A stretch of 64,000 nucleotides of DNA, taken from assembly GCA_031761405.1 (NCBI GenBank), contig JASEVX010000003.1:69872484-69936483 (forward strand), read 5' to 3'. The stretch is from Serripes groenlandicus (taxonomy: Eukaryota; Mollusca; Bivalvia; Cardiida; Cardiidae). Positions 13,277 through 26,098 of the stretch are shown here, one piece after another. Both the position numbers and the translations under genes were made by a program. How positions within the stretch are numbered: the first letter of the stretch is position 1; each line of letters starts with the position of its first letter. The notes beneath the pieces were generated by a model. It was not told the origin of the DNA, searched no databases, and was given only the letters and a program-made list of their open reading frames with translations.

Positions 13277-13922
13277 CAGTTGAGTTGTACAGCTATATTT
13301 GTTTTGTGTTATTGTGGTTTTACGCCGCTTTAAGATTTATTTCAGTTATATCACGGCGACGAATTATTATCCATGATCCCATGACTGTATAGTCTGCGAT
13401 GTGAGAGACCGGGTAGTAGTACAAAGGTCATATAACATTTGTACCTTAATGCAGTAAAATATGCATTAAGTTATGTTTAGATCAAGATCAACCTGTGTGA
13501 AAAACGCATAGTCTGATCTGAATATGCTTCGCCCTCAATTGAGTCAATGGGTCTTGAAAGTATTATCAACACTGATCAGACTGTTGTTGGGTGGAACCTG
13601 ATATTAAATAACGTAAAGTGCAGATATCCAAGAGCCATGTTCTTACATTTTTGCTTATTTGTAAAAGAAAAAGAAAGAAAAAAAGAAGCTATTTGATGTA
13701 TATTATTTTTGAATTAGTTTGACCGTGGCAGTGAAACGCACAGTTAGAATTCTACCAGAAGTTAATCGAAGTTTAGATTACATCTAGACGAACAGTGAAG
13801 GTTTTAGCGAGTCTGCTCGTTTGCACCAGCTCGCCTATCTATTCACCGTGGAACTTTCTGGTGCGGATCATTTATTATTATTTTATGACGTTTAAGCGCA
13901 AACGTCGATACCACAACATTGA

Positions 13923-14037
13923 TGACGTCATATTTTCTTGCTTAACGTTATATAACGTCGTCTCCATCGTAACTTTGCGTACTTTATCGTTTTGATATCG
14001 ACGGCTTTCTACACGATTTTTAGAACGCTTATAAATA
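13923..14037 (+). promoter_or_regulatory. Promoter copy in short unit 3 (CRE and TATA retained)
   Basis: The CRE is at 13923-13930 and the TATA box at 14030-14037, with the same spacing as in the other units. Confidence 0.5.
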
Positions 14038-14059
14038 TTTCCAAAAACAAACAAATATC

Positions 14060-15306
14060 ATGCACCGCAGTGGTGATATTAAGACATCAATGATGTCGGG
14101 CATTGACAGACTAACTAGGAGGTATGTAAACTAAACAAAAATTGTATTGCTTTAGTTAGGCCTATGTCTATTATCAGCTTTTTTTTGTTTTGTAATTTTA
14201 TTATTATTTTTATTAAAACAGTAATTCACAAAGAGAAAAAAACACGCTTAAATCAAAAGAAAATTCACAAAGAACTTGATTACAAAAGTAGATGCGATAC
14301 TAGAGATACAATAGATAAATCAACACAAACTATAACTAAATCGTTTGAAAAGCGTATTGAACATGCTCCAATTAACGGCAATGATGTCAATGGACCCAAT
14401 GACATATGTTTAAATTGTAACGAACATCGGAATGCAGTTAAAAATGGATTAGACTTTAAACAAAGGCATTTCTTACAAAGTAATCTTATAGATGTATCTA
14501 GCTTACCGGCCGCCTTTCAGCCACTCAAAGTGTGGGAGAACGAACAAACCATTAAAAGCAAATACATGTACAAGAGAGAAAAGCACAACAATGACAACAG
14601 AAGTGATTACAATTTCAATGTACCACTAAACGGTAAATTTAATGCCGCAACATCCAAGCCTATAAGGAGTGACCTTTATATGCGAATCATGAATATTTTG
14701 GACACCAAAATTGGACCAAAAAAAGCACTCGACCTGATGAGAAGTGAAACCGTCACTGAAATGTTGAAGAACTTGGACAAGGATCCTATGAAATATGGTT
14801 TTAGTTACGCTCACGTGGTCAACTTTCGCGATGAGAATATTTACATGGACATAAACAAGTTGATTATCGACCCTACTATTGAACACGACAGCAGTGTGAC
14901 AAGGCCTCGTATTAAACAGGAACAACTGCGCGTGTCTCTCTCCAATGATAATAAACCAACCCTTACTATACCCGAGTCAGACAGAGGATGTAAAGACTTT
15001 TGTTATTCGAAATACGTCAGTGTAAAACAGGAGCGTAATACAAGGGATATAAGAGACAATAATTTGTGTGACACATCTTGTGAAGTAAAAGCCGATAGTG
15101 ATGGAGGTATTTCTTGTATGAATGAGGACAACACAAGTGAGTGTGAAATTATGAAACATTGTAGTAGCATAAAATGTAAAGACAATGATCAGATACCCAA
15201 AACAAAACAGAAAAAGAGCGACAAAATCAAGTCGTTCTTAAGGAGTTTAATATGTATTTGCAAACCAAAAATTGACAATGACGAAGAAGACACTGGAACA
15301 CTTTAA
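14060..15306 (+). pseudogene. Array gene, short copy (unit 3), internally deleted
   Basis: Matches the short copy of unit 1 at an offset of 12129 bp. Exon 1 is 14060-14121, the deletion junction lies at 14215/14216, and the retained 3' frame runs to 15306. It carries the same 2062-bp deletion and the same junction, so both short copies descend from one deletion event. The intron-initiated frame starts at 14164. I found no difference between the predicted 380-residue frames of the two short copies. Confidence 0.75.
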
Positions 15307-18043
15307 TTGAAAGTATTTTATTTTGTTGAATGCTTGGAAAAAAATATATGAAGACAATTTCAAATAATAAGATTAATAACTGACTTTTGGGTTGTTTTTC
15401 TTCTTGGAAGATGAGTGACTATCATTTTCTTTTGTGTACAATCTTTGTTTTTCAACTCTGCTAAGATTGAAATGATTTATATCATGACGTGGATATAATT
15501 ATGATTTGGGTCAGGCCAGACGAAAACCAACCTTGGTGAGTTTGCGACCAGCGAACATCAAGAGTATCCTACCATTGTGTGGGGTCACACCCTTTCCCAC
15601 ATACAGTAAATCTGCAACAGACGACCTTGCAAACAATTAGTAAAAATTATGAAAACCTTCTATAAACGAAATAACAAATATTGAATAAAGTTGAAAACAT
15701 TGTGACAAAAAAACAAAACATTGCTCATTGTGACCAATTTCAGATTTTGTCACACTGTTTTGACAAACCGTCATCTCTAGAGGCGTCAGAAAGCGTCTAT
15801 ATGTGATAGAGGGATGATAGAAGGCCTTTACTTCCAGTACCTCTAAACGTCGGTTTTCGTGTGACCCTCCAGTCGATTTCAACACTCCATATTGACTTTA
15901 TCTTCTTATATCTGCCATTCCAAATATCAGCGTTTTATAAAGAGTTGATATAATGAAATGAAGATTTACACGTCAGCAATCTCATTGTCAAAATCAGCTT
16001 ATAAACTTCAAAGGAGCATTCAGCATGTAAAAAACATATATATATATATCAAAATATCAAAAAGCGTTTCACCGCGGAAACTGACTAATGAAGTCATTGT
16101 TTCCATCCTTATCCAAAATAAACACGAATGTTAATGCAGCTGCAGCAAACAAATTTCGAAAACATGGAAATTGTCTATATATGTTTTAGAAGTCGTCTGT
16201 TCCAGAAATGTTGTATGTTGTATGTGGAAAATGGTTTAACTGAAGATTTGTACAGATTAGGCGGGGTCATAATTAAGAGCGAAAATAAACACCTCGTCAA
16301 TTACACGTTAAAACTGTAATAACTTAAACTCCGATATGGATGTGTAGCCTTTCCATTTGTTTTACTTCAATCATCGGATAATGTCAAAGCAGGCAACCAT
16401 CCGGCATAAGGTTATTTTCATTTAACCCTTAGCCTACTTTATTGACCTCATACAGAGACACATAAATACATGTATGTATATGTCTCTGCCTCATTTGAAA
16501 ATTTCCCACCCGGCCCCAAATCGGTTAAAAAAACACACGATTTTTCATTTCCTTTATTTCTTCGACATTATTCATTAAATACAACATTTGATTGGTCTAC
16601 AATCTAGATCATTTGTTAAACATCTAGGTCCAAACTGAGGTTAAACAGCTATCGCCGAAAAAGTGTACAAAATGTGTAAAAAACCCATACCCATTCGAAT
16701 CACGGCAACCACAATATTCAATTGAAATTTATAATTGCTTTGACTTACTCATTTATAAGGATTTAGTTTGTTGAATGGTATTTCGGACCATCGTATGGTA
16801 TGATTATAAAAGGAAATAAAATTGAGACCCGTGATGTTGTTGTTCTAACCTAACAAAAGGGTACATTTTCCCAACCTTAAATACGTCTAAAATAACTCCC
16901 AATACATGCCCTAGAATGCACCACAGACGTTCCCCATTTCAGGTTTTGTCCGGGGGGAGTGGGAGGCTGGTTACATTGGTGGCCATTTCGTCGGCTGTTC
17001 CGGAAAGGTCACCAAAAAATTTCACATGTATTACTACAATTATCTAGAAAAAAATGCATGCAGGTTAACATTACTCGATTGATCATCTTATTTTTCCAAA
17101 GGCTTATTTTTTCTGACTGAAAATGTCCCACTCGGCCCGAAATCGGTTAAAAAAGCACACGATTTTTCATCTCATCTGGTATCTCTTATCTTCATTATCC
17201 CACCATCCATCAAACTCTGTCCGAATCACAATTCAACTTTTCATCTCTGACAAACAAGAAACGCACTAATGCGACGAAAACCAGGTTTTAAACGCCTTTA
17301 ACGTAAGGGCCCCAAACGCAATCACGTGAAAGGTCTCCATAAATTATGTCTACATACTAACTTTGGTTACAATATGTCAACCGTAATTCAAGATATTCAG
17401 CTTCATCCGTTTTTCTACTTTTTAGTAACAGCGACATTGACCTTGGCCCAAAACGCAAACAATGAAAATGTCTCCATAAACTCTTTCTACATACCAATTT
17501 TGGTTACAATATGTCACCAGTAACTAAAGATATTCAGATATTCAGTTTCAACCATTTTTCTATTTTAAGTGATCTTGACCCTAGGAGCCCAAATGAAAGG
17601 TCTCCATTATGTTACATTATGTCAACCGAAAGTAAAGATATTCAGTTTCAACCAATTCTCTATTTTTAGTAACAGCAACCTTGACACTAGTTGCCCAAAC
17701 GCAACCCAATGAAAGGTCTTCATAAACTCTTTCTACAAACCTTTTTGCACAATTCATCTGCTGCAGAGGCGCCAAAAATCGTCTGTATGTGGGAAGGGTT
17801 AACGGTACTTTGAATGTTTTATTTACCCAGAAGATATTATTGAATTAACGCTGAAGGGGCGTTACCACAATTCAACAATATTGAGGTTTTAGCAAACAAT
17901 ACAGATTCAGGTGAGTCATCTCGTGAAAAAAATAGTCCAAAACTGTTATAACATTAGAAAGGAAGACGGCCGATTTTGAACATGGAAGAGTATACTTTAA
18001 ACAATTCGTTTAAGTTACAATGAATTGAACGCAAGTTGAACTG

Positions 18044-18321
18044 TTGATTGTTTGGGTTTTACGCCCTTTTAAAAAGATAATTCAGTCATATCACGGCGGC
18101 CAGTTGACCGACGCCTGTGTTTCCGGATTTTCTGACTCAGGTTCTCAACACAACAGTCGTTCCAAACGTCTGGCTGCTGTTCCGCATAGCCTGTTATTCC
18201 ATTGGTGGAAGAAGATAGAAGCAATGCTTTTTGTCAAACGTCGGGAAAGAATGTTTGTCGAACTCAAAGTCCTTGTATTGACAGACCGTGTCGCTACAGG
18301 CTGAACTACATAGGCTTTGCA
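18044..18321 (-). mobile_element. tRNA-headed SINE, antisense, unit 4
   Basis: Same insertion as in unit 1, followed by the second 3' SINE fragment as in units 1-3. Confidence 0.7.
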
Positions 18322-18967
18322 CAGTTGAGTTGTACAGCTATATTTGTTTTGTGTTATTGTGGTTTTACGCCGCTTTAAGATTTATTTCAGTTATATCACG
18401 GCGACGAATTATTATCCATGATCCCATGACTGTATAGTCTGCGATGTGAGAGACCGGGTAGTAGTACAAAGGTCATATAACATTTGTACCTTAATGCAGT
18501 AAAATATGCATTAAGTTATGTTTAGATCAAGATCAACCTGTGTGAAAAACGCATAGTCTGATCTGAATATGCTTCGCCCTCAATTGAGTCAATGGGTCTT
18601 GAAAGTATTATCAACACTGATCAGACTGTTGTTGGGTGGAACCTGATATTAAATAACGTAAAGTGCAGATATCCAAGAGCCATGTTCTTACATTGTTGCT
18701 TATTTGTAAAAGAAAAAGAAAGAAAAAAAGAAGCTATTTGATGTATATTATTTTTGAATTAGTTTGACCGTGGCAGTGAAACGCACAGTTAGAATTCTAC
18801 CAGAAGTTAATCGAAGTTTAAATTACATCTAGACGAACAGTGAAGGTTTTAGCGAGTCTGCTCGTTTGCACCAGCTCGCCTATCTATTCACCGTGGAACT
18901 TTCTGGTGCGGATCATTTATTATTATTTTATGACGTTTAAGCGCAAACGTCGATACCACAACATTGA

Positions 18968-19082
18968 TGACGTCATATTTTCTTGCTTAACGTTATATAA
19001 CGTCGTCTCCATCGTAACTTTGCGTACTTTATCGTTTTGATATCGACGGCTTTCTACACGATTTTTAGAACGCTTATAAATA
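18968..19082 (+). promoter_or_regulatory. Promoter of array gene (unit 4): CRE plus TATA box
   Basis: The CRE is at 18968-18975 and the TATA box at 19075-19082, 30 bp before the first ATG at 19105. Confidence 0.55.
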
Positions 19083-19104
19083 TTTCCAAAAACAAACAAA
19101 TATC

Positions 19105-22100
19105 ATGCACCGCAGTGGTGATATTAAGACATCAATGATGTCGGGCATTGACAGACTAACTAGGAGGTATGTAAACTAAACAAAAATTGTATTGCTTTAG
19201 TTAGGCCTATGTCTATTATCAGCTTTTTTTTGTTTTGTAATTTTATTATTATTTTTATTAGTAGTAGTAGTTGTACGTAGTAGTATCAATATAATTATAA
19301 TTGTTATTGTTATTATCATTATATAATTATTAGATATCATTTATATTTTCAGGCCTGTCTTTGTGAATAGTCTGCTCGCTCCGCGACACTTGACGAATTC
19401 GTTCGGGAAACAAGATTTCCAACAAAAATACAAATCTTTACCCGGTATCTCTCAAGCTTACAATGAGTGTGAAGAAGATGAAATACATGACAATACACAG
19501 GTAAATTTTGGTTGTCAAGATTATGAAGAGGGCGACGCTAGTTTGCATACTAAACCGAGTTCGAGATCAAACAATGGCTCATCTAATGGTTTCCCTGTCA
19601 AACATGTTTATCAATCACCAAACAGAAGTGTAGTGGAGAATGCAAAGCTCGGGTATGACACAGGGATAAATGATATCGGATTTGGAGGTATTTCAAGACC
19701 AAGATATCAGGGTCGTAATATTGTCAACAAGCAAGTCGCAAATGTCATGAAGAATATCATTGCTAATACAGCTTGTGTTGACAGAACATTTATTTCCGGA
19801 ACAGTGCGGGATTTAAGCTTATATGGTAAACACTCAGTTATACCAAGCATTTCCAAAAGGAGTCAAAATCAAGAAGAAAACAAAGGAGTCACATTGAATA
19901 GAAGTCAACCAAGTTGTACAGTCCCTCAAAATCAAAGTATGAGTTTTGGTGTAAATTCTGAAACCAATGCAACGCATTCTTTATATGGTAAACAACCAGT
20001 TATACCGGGCATTACCAGAAATACTCAAAACCAAGATCTAAACTGTGGCATGATAAAAAGGGTTCAATCTAGTTATGCCCTACCACGAGTTCCTGATATG
20101 CTACTAGAAATGAACACTTACACAACAGAAACACCGACAGAAATGAAAGCAATAGAAATCTTAGAAACATATCCTGATACAAAGTTGGAAATGCATTTTA
20201 ACGGTGAAGAAACTAATACTGAACCTGCAGGCAAACATGGTCTTGTCATCGAAAGATCAAATGCTTGTCAATCTCTTGAAGAGGCAAATGGGGCTTCAAC
20301 ATCTCCATGTCCAGAACCACTAAAGAGTTTAAAATATGATCAGGGACATATTAATATCACTGAGGAAAGGTTGGCTGAAATGTTGAACGAGAACGACAAT
20401 GATAAATGTTACAATGAACACGTCTCTGAAGTGAGTAATAACACCACTTCCTGCAAAAGAAAGGAATTGATGCCGGAAGAAGATTCATGTAATGTAGCAC
20501 ACAGTTATGAAACAAGTCAAAGTGAGAAGTCTAAATCAATTGAATCAGATACTAATATGGAAACGGAGATTAATAATGTAATTGTACCTGTAGTTGGCAC
20601 GTTGAATCATAAATCTGATACAACTGGAAATGGACGGTCTGAAATAACTGAGGCAGTTGAGAAAAACGTTCCCAATGTTAACAAAGAAATCTCCAACTCT
20701 GAAGCTGCAAATAAATTATACAATTACGAAGACAACCAAAGTAGCAATGAAATAGCCTCATTTGAAAAAGAAATTATTTTCAAAAACGAATATACCTCTG
20801 ACGCAGAAGCAAGATTAAACAAAGAATCCAACAACATCGAAAGCAAAATTGTAATTGGAAATAAATGTCACAAAGAAGAAAATGTGAACGAGAGTATTCC
20901 AACTGTCGAGGAAATATCTACTTCATTCCATGAAACGGAACGGAAAGTCGCATTAGTTGATAGTTCTGATAATAACACAACACAAGAGAAATCATCGCCT
21001 AAAGAGGCCAGTATCATAAGGGCCAGAGTTATTGTAGCTAACCCAGAATCTGTGAAAAGAAAACACAGAAAAAGAAAAGCCGATCGTAAAAAACAGCAAA
21101 ACTGTTACTCGGGTAATACATATGAATTTAAAGAAGCGTCAACACAGTCAACTTCGGCCAACATGAAACAAAAGAATAGTTCCGTTAAAACCTCGTCTAC
21201 TAAAGAATCTTCTGACACCGATGATGACATTGACAAAGTTCCTGATGATATATTAGACGATGACAACAATAGCAAATTAGACACTAGTATACAAAATAAA
21301 TACAGAGGAAATGGTTCATCTAAAACAGTAATTCACAAAGAGAAAAACACACGCTTAAATCAAAAGAAAATTCACAAAGAACTTGATTACAAAAGTAGAT
21401 GCGATACTAGAGATACGATAGATAAATCAACACAAACTATAACTAAATCGTTTGAAAAGCGTATTGAACATGCTCCAATTAACGGCATATGTTTAAATTG
21501 TAACGAACATCGGAATGCAGTTAAAAATGGATTAGACTTTAAACAAAGGCATTTCTTACAAAGTAATCTTATAGATGTATCTAGCTTACCGGCCGCCTTT
21601 CAGCCACTCAAAGTGTGGGAGAACGAACAAACCATTAAAAGCAAATACATGTACAAGAGAGAAAAGCACAACAATGACAACAGAAGTGATTACAATTTCA
21701 ATGTACCACTAAACGGTAAATTTAATGCCGCAACATCCAAGCCTATAAGGAGTGACCTTTATATGCGAATCATGAATATTTTGGACACCAAAATTGGACC
21801 AAAAAAAGCACTCGACCTGATGAGAAGTGAAACCGTCACTGAAATGTTGAAGAACTTGGACAAGGATCCTATGAAATATGGTTTTAGTTACGCTCACGTG
21901 GTCAACTTTCGCGATGAGAATATTTACATGGACATAAACAAGTTGATTATCGACCCTACTATTGAACACGACAGCAGTGTGACAAGGCCTCGTATTAAAC
22001 AGGAACAACTGCGCGTGTCTCTCTCCAATGATAATAAACCAACCCTTACTATACCCGAGTCAGACAGAGGATGTAAAGACTTTTGTTATTCGAAATACGT

Positions 22101-22389
22101 CAGTGTAAAACAGGAGCGTAATACAAGGGATATAAGAGACAATAATTTGTGTGACACATCTTGTGAAGTAAAAGCCGATAGTGATGGAGGTATTTCTTGT
22201 ATGAATGAGGACAACACAAGTGAGTGTGAAATTATGAAACATTGTAGTAGCATAAAATGTAAAGACAATGATCAGATACCCAAAACAAAACAGAAAAAGA
22301 GCGACAAAATCAAGTCGTTCTTAAGGAGTTTAATATGTATTTGCAAACCAAAAATTGACAATGACGAAGAAGACACTGGAACACTTTAA
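19105..22389 (+). CDS. Array gene, long copy B: orphan 1032-aa protein
   Basis: Same structure as the gene in unit 2. Exon 1 is 19105-19166, the intron 19167-19352, exon 2 19353-22389. It shares the eight-residue deletion with unit 2 and differs from it at two residues I could find: His to Gln in the acidic middle (near 20738) and Met to Val near 22015. There are no stops or frameshifts. The near identity to the copy 12129 bp upstream indicates a very recent duplication, gene conversion or a duplicated assembly segment. Confidence 0.8.
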
Positions 22390-25125
22390 TTGAAAGTATT
22401 TTATTTTGTTGAATGCTTGGAAAAAAATATATGAAGACAATTTCAAATAATAAGATTAATAACTGACTTTTGGGTTGTTTTTCTTCTTGGAAGATGAGTG
22501 ACTATCATTTTCTTTTGTGTACAATCTTTGTTTTTCAACTCTGCTAAGATTGAAATGATTTATATCATGACGTGGATATAATTATGATTTGGGTCAGGCC
22601 AGACGAAAACCAACCTTGGTGAGTTTGCGACCAGCGAACATCAAGAGTATCCTACCATTGTGTGGGGTCACACCCTTTCCCACATACAGTAAATCTGCAA
22701 CAGACGACCTTGCAAACAATTAGTAAAAATTATGAAAACCTTCTATAAACGAAATAACAAATATTGAATAAAGTTGAAAACATTGTGACAAAAAAACAAA
22801 ACATTGCTCATTGTGACCAATTTCAGATTTTGTCACACTGTTTTGACAAACCGTCATCTCTAGAGGCGTCAGAAAGCTTCTATATGTGATAGAGGGATGA
22901 TAGAAGGCCTTTACTTCCAGTACCTCTAAACGTCGGTTTTCGTGTGACCCTCCAGTCGATTTCAACACTCCATATTGACTTTATCTTCTTATATCTGCCA
23001 TTCCAAATATCAGCGTTTTATAAAGAGTTGATATAATGAAATGAAGATTTACACGTCAGCAATCTCATTGTCAAAATCAGCTTATAAACTTCAAAGGAGC
23101 ATTCAGCATGTAAAAAACATATATATATATCAAAATATCAAAAAGCGTTTCACCGCGGAAACTGACTAATGAAGTCATTGTTTCCATCCTTATCCAAAAT
23201 AAACACGAATGTTAATGCAGCTGCAGCAAACAAATTTCGAAAACATGGAAATTGTCTATATATGTTTTAGAAGTCGTCTGTTCCAGAAATGTTGTATGTT
23301 GTATGTGGAAAATGGTTTAACTGAAGATTTGTACAGATTAGGCGGGGTCATAATTAAGAGCGAAAATAAACACCTCGTCAATTACACGTTAAAACTGTAA
23401 TAACTTAAACTCCAATATGGATGTGTAGCCTTTCCATTTGTTTTACTTCAATCATCGGATAATGTCAAAGCAGGCAACCATCCGGCATAAGGTTATTTTC
23501 ATTTAACCCTTAGCCTACTTTATTGACCTCATACAGAGACACATAAATACATGTATGTATATGTCTCTGCCTCATTTGAAAATTTCCCACCCGGCCCCAA
23601 ATCGGTTAAAAAAACAGACGATTTTTCATTTCCTTTATTTCTTCGACATTATTCATTAAATACAACATTTGATTGGTCTACAATCTAGATCATTTGTTAA
23701 ACATCTAGGTCCAAACTGAGGTTAAACAGCTATCGCCGAAAAAGTGTACAAAATGTGTAAAAAACCCATACCCATTCGAATCACGGCAACCACAATATTC
23801 AATTGAAATTTATAATTGCTTTGACTTACTCATTTATAAGGATTTAGTTTGTTGAATGGTATTTCGGACCATCGTATGGTATGATTATAAAAGGAAATAA
23901 AATTGAGACCCGTGATGTTGTTGTTCTAACCTAACAAAAGGGTACATTTTCCCAACCTTAAATACGTCTAAAATAACTCCCAATACATGCCCTAGAATGC
24001 ACCACAGACGTTCCCCATTTCAGGTTTTGTCCGGGGGGAGTGGGAGGCTGGTTACATTGGTGGCCATTTCGTCGGCTGTTCCGGAAAGGTCACCAAAAAA
24101 TTTCACATGTATTACTACAATTATCTAGAAAAAAAATGCATGCAGGTTAACATTACTCGATTAATCATCTTATTTTTCCAAAGGCTTATTTTTTCTGACT
24201 GAAAATGTCCCACCCGGCCCCAAATCGGTTAAAAAAGCACACGATTTTTCATCTCATCTGGTATCTCTTATCTTCATTATCCCACCATCCATCAAACTCT
24301 GTCCGAATCACAATTCAACTTTTCATCTCTGACAAACAAGAAACGCACTAATGCGACGAAAACCAGGTTTTAAACGCCTTTAACGTAAGGGCCCCAAACG
24401 CAATCACGTGAAAGGTCTCCATAAATTATGTCTACATACTAACTTTGGTTACAATATGTCAACCGTAATTCAAGATATTCAGCTTCATCCGTTTTTCTAC
24501 TTTTTAGTAACAGCGACATTGACCTTGGCCCAAAACGCAAACAATGAAATTGTCTCCATAAACTCTTTCTACATACCAATTTTGGTTACAATATGTCACC
24601 AGTAACTAAAGATATTCAGATATTCAGTTTCAACCATTTTTCTATTTTAAGTGATCTTGACCCTAGGAGCCCAAATGAAAGGTCTCCATTATGTTACATT
24701 ATGTCAACCGAAAGTAAAGATATTCAGTTTCAACCAATTCTCTATTTTTAGTAACAGCAACCTTGACACTAGTTGCCCAAACGCAACCCCATGAAAGGTC
24801 TTCATAAACTCTTTCTACAAACCTTTTTGCACAATTCATCTGCTGCAGAGGCGCCAAAAATCGTCTGTATGTGGGAAGGGTTAACGGTACTTTGAATGTT
24901 TTATTTACCCAGAAGATATTATTGAATTAACGCTGAAGGGGCGTTACCACAATTCAACAATATTGAGGTTTTAGCAAACAATACAGATTCAGGTGAGTCA
25001 TCTCGTGAAAAAAATAGTCCAAAACTGTTATAACATTAGAAAGGAAGACGGCCGATTTTGAACATGGAAAAGTATACTTTAAACAATTCGTTTAAGTTAC
25101 AATGAATTGAACGCAAGTTGAACTG

Positions 25126-25403
25126 TTGATTGTTTGGGTTGTACGCCCTTTTAAAAAGATAATTCAGTCATATCACGGCGGCCAGTTGACCGACGCCTGT
25201 GTTTCCGGATTTTCTGACTCAGGTTCTCAACACAACAGTCGTTCCAAACGTCTGGCTGCTGTTCCGCATAGCCTGTTATTCCATTGGTGGAAGAAGATAG
25301 AAGTAATGCTTTTTGTCAAACGTCGGGAAAGAATGTTTGTCGAACTCAAAGTCCTTGTATTGACAGACCGTGTCGCTACAGGCTGAACTACATAGGCTTT
25401 GCA
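25126..25403 (-). mobile_element. tRNA-headed SINE, antisense, unit 5
   Basis: Same insertion, but the 88 bp that follow it in units 1-4 (the second SINE 3' fragment) are absent here, at 25420/25421. Confidence 0.7.
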
Positions 25404-25961
25404 CAGTTGAGTTGTACAGATGACTGTATAGTCTGCGATGTGAGAGACCGGGTAGTAGTACAAAGGTCATATAACATTTGTACCTTAATGCAGTAAAATA
25501 TGCATTAAGTTATGTTTAGATCAAGATCAACCTGTGTGAAAAACGCATAGTCTGATCTGAATATGCTTCGCCCTCAATTGAGTCAATGGGTCTTGAAAGT
25601 ATTATCAACACTGATCAGACTGTTGTTGGGTGGAACCTGATATTAAATAACGTAAAGTGCAGATATCCAAGAGCCATGTTCTTACATTGTTGCTTATTTG
25701 TAAAAGAAAAAGAAAGAAAAAAAGAAGCTATTTGATGTATATTATTTTTGAATTAGTTTGACCGTGGCAGTGAAACGCACAGTTAGAATTCTACCAGAAG
25801 TTAATCGAAGTTTAAATTACATCTAGACGAACAGTGAAGGTTTTAGCGAGTCTGCTCGTTTGCACCAGCTCGCCTATCTATTCACCGTGGAACTTTCTGG
25901 TGCGGATCATTTATTATTATTTTATGACGTTTAAGCGCAAACGTCGATACCACAACATTGA

Positions 25962-26076
25962 TGACGTCATATTTTCTTGCTTAACGTTATATAACGTCGT
26001 CTCCATCGTAACTTTGCGTACTTTATCGTTTTGATATCGACGGCTTTCTACACGATTTTTAGAACGCTTATAAATA
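25962..26076 (+). promoter_or_regulatory. Promoter of array gene (unit 5): CRE plus TATA box
   Basis: The CRE is at 25962-25969 and the TATA box at 26069-26076. The motif block is conserved although this unit is the most diverged elsewhere. Confidence 0.55.
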
Positions 26077-26098
26077 TTTCCAAAAACAAACAAATATC

